From Mucilaginibacter celer (lineage in GTDB: Bacteria > Bacteroidota > Bacteroidia > Sphingobacteriales > Sphingobacteriaceae), in NCBI RefSeq assembly GCF_003576455.2, contig NZ_CP032869.1:372001-436000 (forward strand): 64,000 nucleotides of DNA, written 5' to 3'. The position numbers and the translations under genes are program-made. The notes under the pieces are model-generated. The model had not been told where the DNA came from. It saw only the letters and a list, made by a program, of their open reading frames with translations, and did no database searches. This document shows positions 62,132 through 64,000 of the stretch, in pieces. Position 1 is the first letter of the stretch; each line of letters begins with the position of its first letter.

Positions 62132-63010
62132 ATGACTACAAGTAATGTAATGCGGGAGATAACGCCGCTAACACCGAGCGATTGTTTTACCATTTTTTCG
62201 AGGGTGAAAAAGAAGTTTGATTTTCCGCTTCATTATCATGATGAGTATGAGCTGAACCTGATTATCAATGCCAAAGGAGCGAAAAGGGTAGTGGGCGGCC
62301 ATATCGAGGTAATTGACGAGGTTGAACTTGCGCTGATAGGGCCTAATCTGTATCATGCCTGGTTTACGCATCAATGCCATAGCGAGGAAATTACCGAGGT
62401 TACTATCCAGTTTCATAAAGATCTGTTTGACGAAAAATTCTTGAAGCGTAATCAGTTGAGTTTTGTGAAAAGCATGCTGGAGCGCTCGCAGCGGGGTATA
62501 GCCTTCTCGGCCGAAACTATTCACGCGCTGAAAGACAGGATTATGCAGTTGGATAAAAAAACAGGGTTTGATTCGGTGCTCGAATTGCTGTCTATCCTGC
62601 ACGATCTTTCTATTTCCCGCAATATGAAAATGCTGTCGGATCCAAGCTTTACTAACGAAAAGTTTTACTACAACAGCCGCAGGATAGAGAAGGTATTCGA
62701 GCATATGAATATCAATTATAACAAGCAGATAACTCTTGCCGAAGTAGCCAAAATAGCCAATATGCCCGAGGCGTCTTTCAGTAGGTTTATTAAAAAGCGT
62801 ACCGGTAAAACCTTTATTGATAGTCTGAACGAGATCAGGCTCGGCCACGCCTCCAGGATGCTGATTGATTCGACAACCACTGTGGCCGAGATCGCCTATA
62901 AATGCGGCTTTAATAATATCTCCAATTTCAACCGGATTTTTAAGCGGAAAAAGATGTGTATCCCTAAAGAATTCCGGGAAACTTACACCGGTAACCGGGT
63001 GTTTATTTAG
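62132..63010 (+). CDS. AraC family transcriptional regulator with cupin-like sensor
   Basis: This 292-residue protein has an N-terminal cupin-type sugar-sensing domain (about 15-100, HYHDEYELNLIINAKGAKR) and a C-terminal AraC helix-turn-helix pair (about 190-290, EVAKIANMPEASFSRFIKKRTGK and AEIAYKCGFNNISNFNRIFKR). It is likely the local regulator of the symporter and downstream catabolic genes, in addition to the HTCS acting on susCD. Confidence 0.92.
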   Translation: MTTSNVMREITPLTPSDCFTIFSRVKKKFDFPLHYHDEYELNLIINAKGAKRVVGGHIEVIDEVELALIGPNLYHAWFTHQCHSEEITEVTIQFHKDLFDEKFLKRNQLSFVKSMLERSQRGIAFSAETIHALKDRIMQLDKKTGFDSVLELLSILHDLSISRNMKMLSDPSFTNEKFYYNSRRIEKVFEHMNINYNKQITLAEVAKIANMPEASFSRFIKKRTGKTFIDSLNEIRLGHASRMLIDSTTTVAEIAYKCGFNNISNFNRIFKRKKMCIPKEFRETYTGNRVFI

Positions 63011-63119
63011 CCTTGTTGCATCCGGGTTATTGTATGTTAAAAATATATCACCCGGTGCATATTGTTAAAAAGAATGTTAAAATAGTATTATAAAATTGCC
63101 GATAATAAATTCATTTTTG

Positions 63120-63247
63120 GTCTGAATCAGAATTTTCAGAATTTGAGAATTTTCAGAATAAAAACTGCTCGGCGTAATTCTGTTCAAAACCAATTTTGAT
63201 AACCCTAATTCTGTCAATTCAAAAATTCTGTAAATTCTGATTCAGAC
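63120..63247. repeat. Palindromic element GTCTGAATCAGAATTT
   Basis: The left arm GTCTGAATCAGAATTT (63120-63135) and right arm AAATTCTGATTCAGAC (63232-63247) are exact inverses. The element ends 1 base before the symporter start codon at 63249. Its ends match the termini of the element at 18331-18441 in the pattern GTCTGAAyCrGrATTT. Confidence 0.85.
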
Positions 63248-63248
63248 A

Positions 63249-64000
63249 ATGAAACTACACTTAGTTGATGTTGCCATTATAGTTCTGTACTTGTTAAGCA
63301 CCATTGTTATTGGCCTTTGGTACCGTAAAAAGGCCCGCGAAAACAAGGAAAGCTATATGCTTGGCGGCAAATCATTACCCTGGTACAAACTGGGGCTGAG
63401 TGATGCTTCGGATATGTTTGATATCAGTGGCACCATGTGGATGGTAAGCCTGTGCTTTGTGTATGGGATGAAAAGCATCTGGATCCCCTGGCTTTGGCCG
63501 GTATTTAACCAGGTGTTTTTAATGATGTACCTGTCGCGCTGGCTGCGCAGATCAAACGCCGCTACCGGTGCCGAATGGCTGGGTACGCGTTTTGGCCGTA
63601 TGGGCGCGGGTGTAACAGGTTCAAATATAGTAGTGATAGCCTTTGCACTGTTAAGCTGCTTTGGATATTTGGCCTATGGTTTTATAGGTCTGGGTAAGTT
63701 CATTGAAATTTTTATCCCATGGAATCTGGTAAGCGCTTATGTGCCGTTTAACGTGGCCCCGCAATACGTGCCGCATGTTTATGGTATTGTATTTACGCTG
63801 TTTGCTATGTTTTACTCCATCATAGGTGGTATGCACAGTATCGTTTTAGGCGATATGTTAAAGTACGCCATCATGACGGTGGCCTGTATTTGGATAGGTT
63901 TTATAGCCGCGGCCAGGTTACAGGGCAATCACCTGAATGTTCCTGAAGGTTGGTACAGTCCGTTCTTCGGTAAAAACCTGGGCTTAAGCTGGACGGGAAT
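63249..64000 (+). CDS. Sodium:solute symporter family protein, N-terminal part
   Basis: The reading frame from the ATG at 63249 stays open to the end of the window, giving 250 residues. It begins MKLHLVDVAIIVLYLLSTIV and has the SSS family hallmarks ESYMLGGKSLPWYKLGLS (about 34-51) and GAEWLGTRFG (about 107-116), with about six hydrophobic helices visible. SSS proteins take up sugars, sialic acid or other solutes with sodium. Its place in the locus suggests uptake of the final sugar product across the inner membrane. Confidence 0.9.
   Translation, partial: MKLHLVDVAIIVLYLLSTIVIGLWYRKKARENKESYMLGGKSLPWYKLGLSDASDMFDISGTMWMVSLCFVYGMKSIWIPWLWPVFNQVFLMMYLSRWLRRSNAATGAEWLGTRFGRMGAGVTGSNIVVIAFALLSCFGYLAYGFIGLGKFIEIFIPWNLVSAYVPFNVAPQYVPHVYGIVFTLFAMFYSIIGGMHSIVLGDMLKYAIMTVACIWIGFIAAARLQGNHLNVPEGWYSPFFGKNLGLSWTG

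Noticed and set aside
62168..62848. 226-codon minus-strand frame inside the AraC regulator gene
   Set aside because: The plus-strand frame has clear AraC homology; the antisense frame has no domain.

Overview
The window looks like a chromosomal segment of a Bacteroidota member of the family Sphingobacteriaceae (Mucilaginibacter- or Pedobacter-like). The pointers are a SusC/SusD pair with a hybrid two-component regulator, a stand-alone MlaE-MlaF-MlaD lipid transport operon, a TonB/ExbB/ExbD operon with a CCDC81/SPOR protein, promoters of the TTG...TAnnTTTG type, little use of Shine-Dalgarno sites, and many short palindromic or word-like repeats between genes. No rRNA, tRNA or CRISPR array was found. 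The genus assignment is an inference.

Layout. 1-4 kb: end of a PBP4-type carboxypeptidase, small envelope proteins, OsmC and an old yellow enzyme. 4.4-6.9 kb: an acetyltransferase and a three-gene alkylation-repair operon in which the parts of Ada are split between proteins. 7-13 kb: a TPR protein, two tandem esterases, a class II cyclic nucleotide phosphodiesterase, a tiny zinc-ribbon-like protein, an AI-2E family transporter and an SGNH hydrolase whose catalytic blocks are in circularly permuted order. 13-18 kb: a DUF6496-type protein, an M48 peptidase, a Gfo/Idh oxidoreductase and an aldo/keto reductase. 18.4-28 kb: a long minus-strand operon running TPR protein, beta-barrel, CCDC81/SPOR protein, ExbB, ExbD, TonB, FolC. 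28-35 kb: a DUF922-type protease, a drug exporter, an Omp85-type barrel, a glycine-zipper protein, a hydrolase and a gluconate permease. 35-43.5 kb: two receiver-only response regulators flanking two more zinc-ribbon-like proteins, a GbsR/MarR regulator, a lipocalin-like lipoprotein next to a 28-copy heptamer repeat, an SPFH protein and a sigma/anti-sigma-like pair. 43.7-48 kb: an acyltransferase and the Mla operon. 48.7-64 kb: a polysaccharide utilisation locus (HTCS, SusC, SusD, IPT/TIG lipoprotein, carbohydrate-binding protein, AraC regulator, sodium:solute symporter running off the end), with an IS4-family element between the HTCS and susC.

Most worth a second look: (1) the circularly permuted SGNH hydrolase at 12343-13029; (2) a three-member family of 55-61 residue CxxC...LP[IV][RK][RK][YF]xCxxC proteins, two of them between receiver-only regulators; (3) a doubled two-hairpin element at 52979-53128 with identical loops but different, compensated stems; (4) word-like repeats (different 6-8 nt words at each locus, often with an inverted partner) that sit exactly at stop codons, one of them inside folC; (5) palindromes that supply stop codons.
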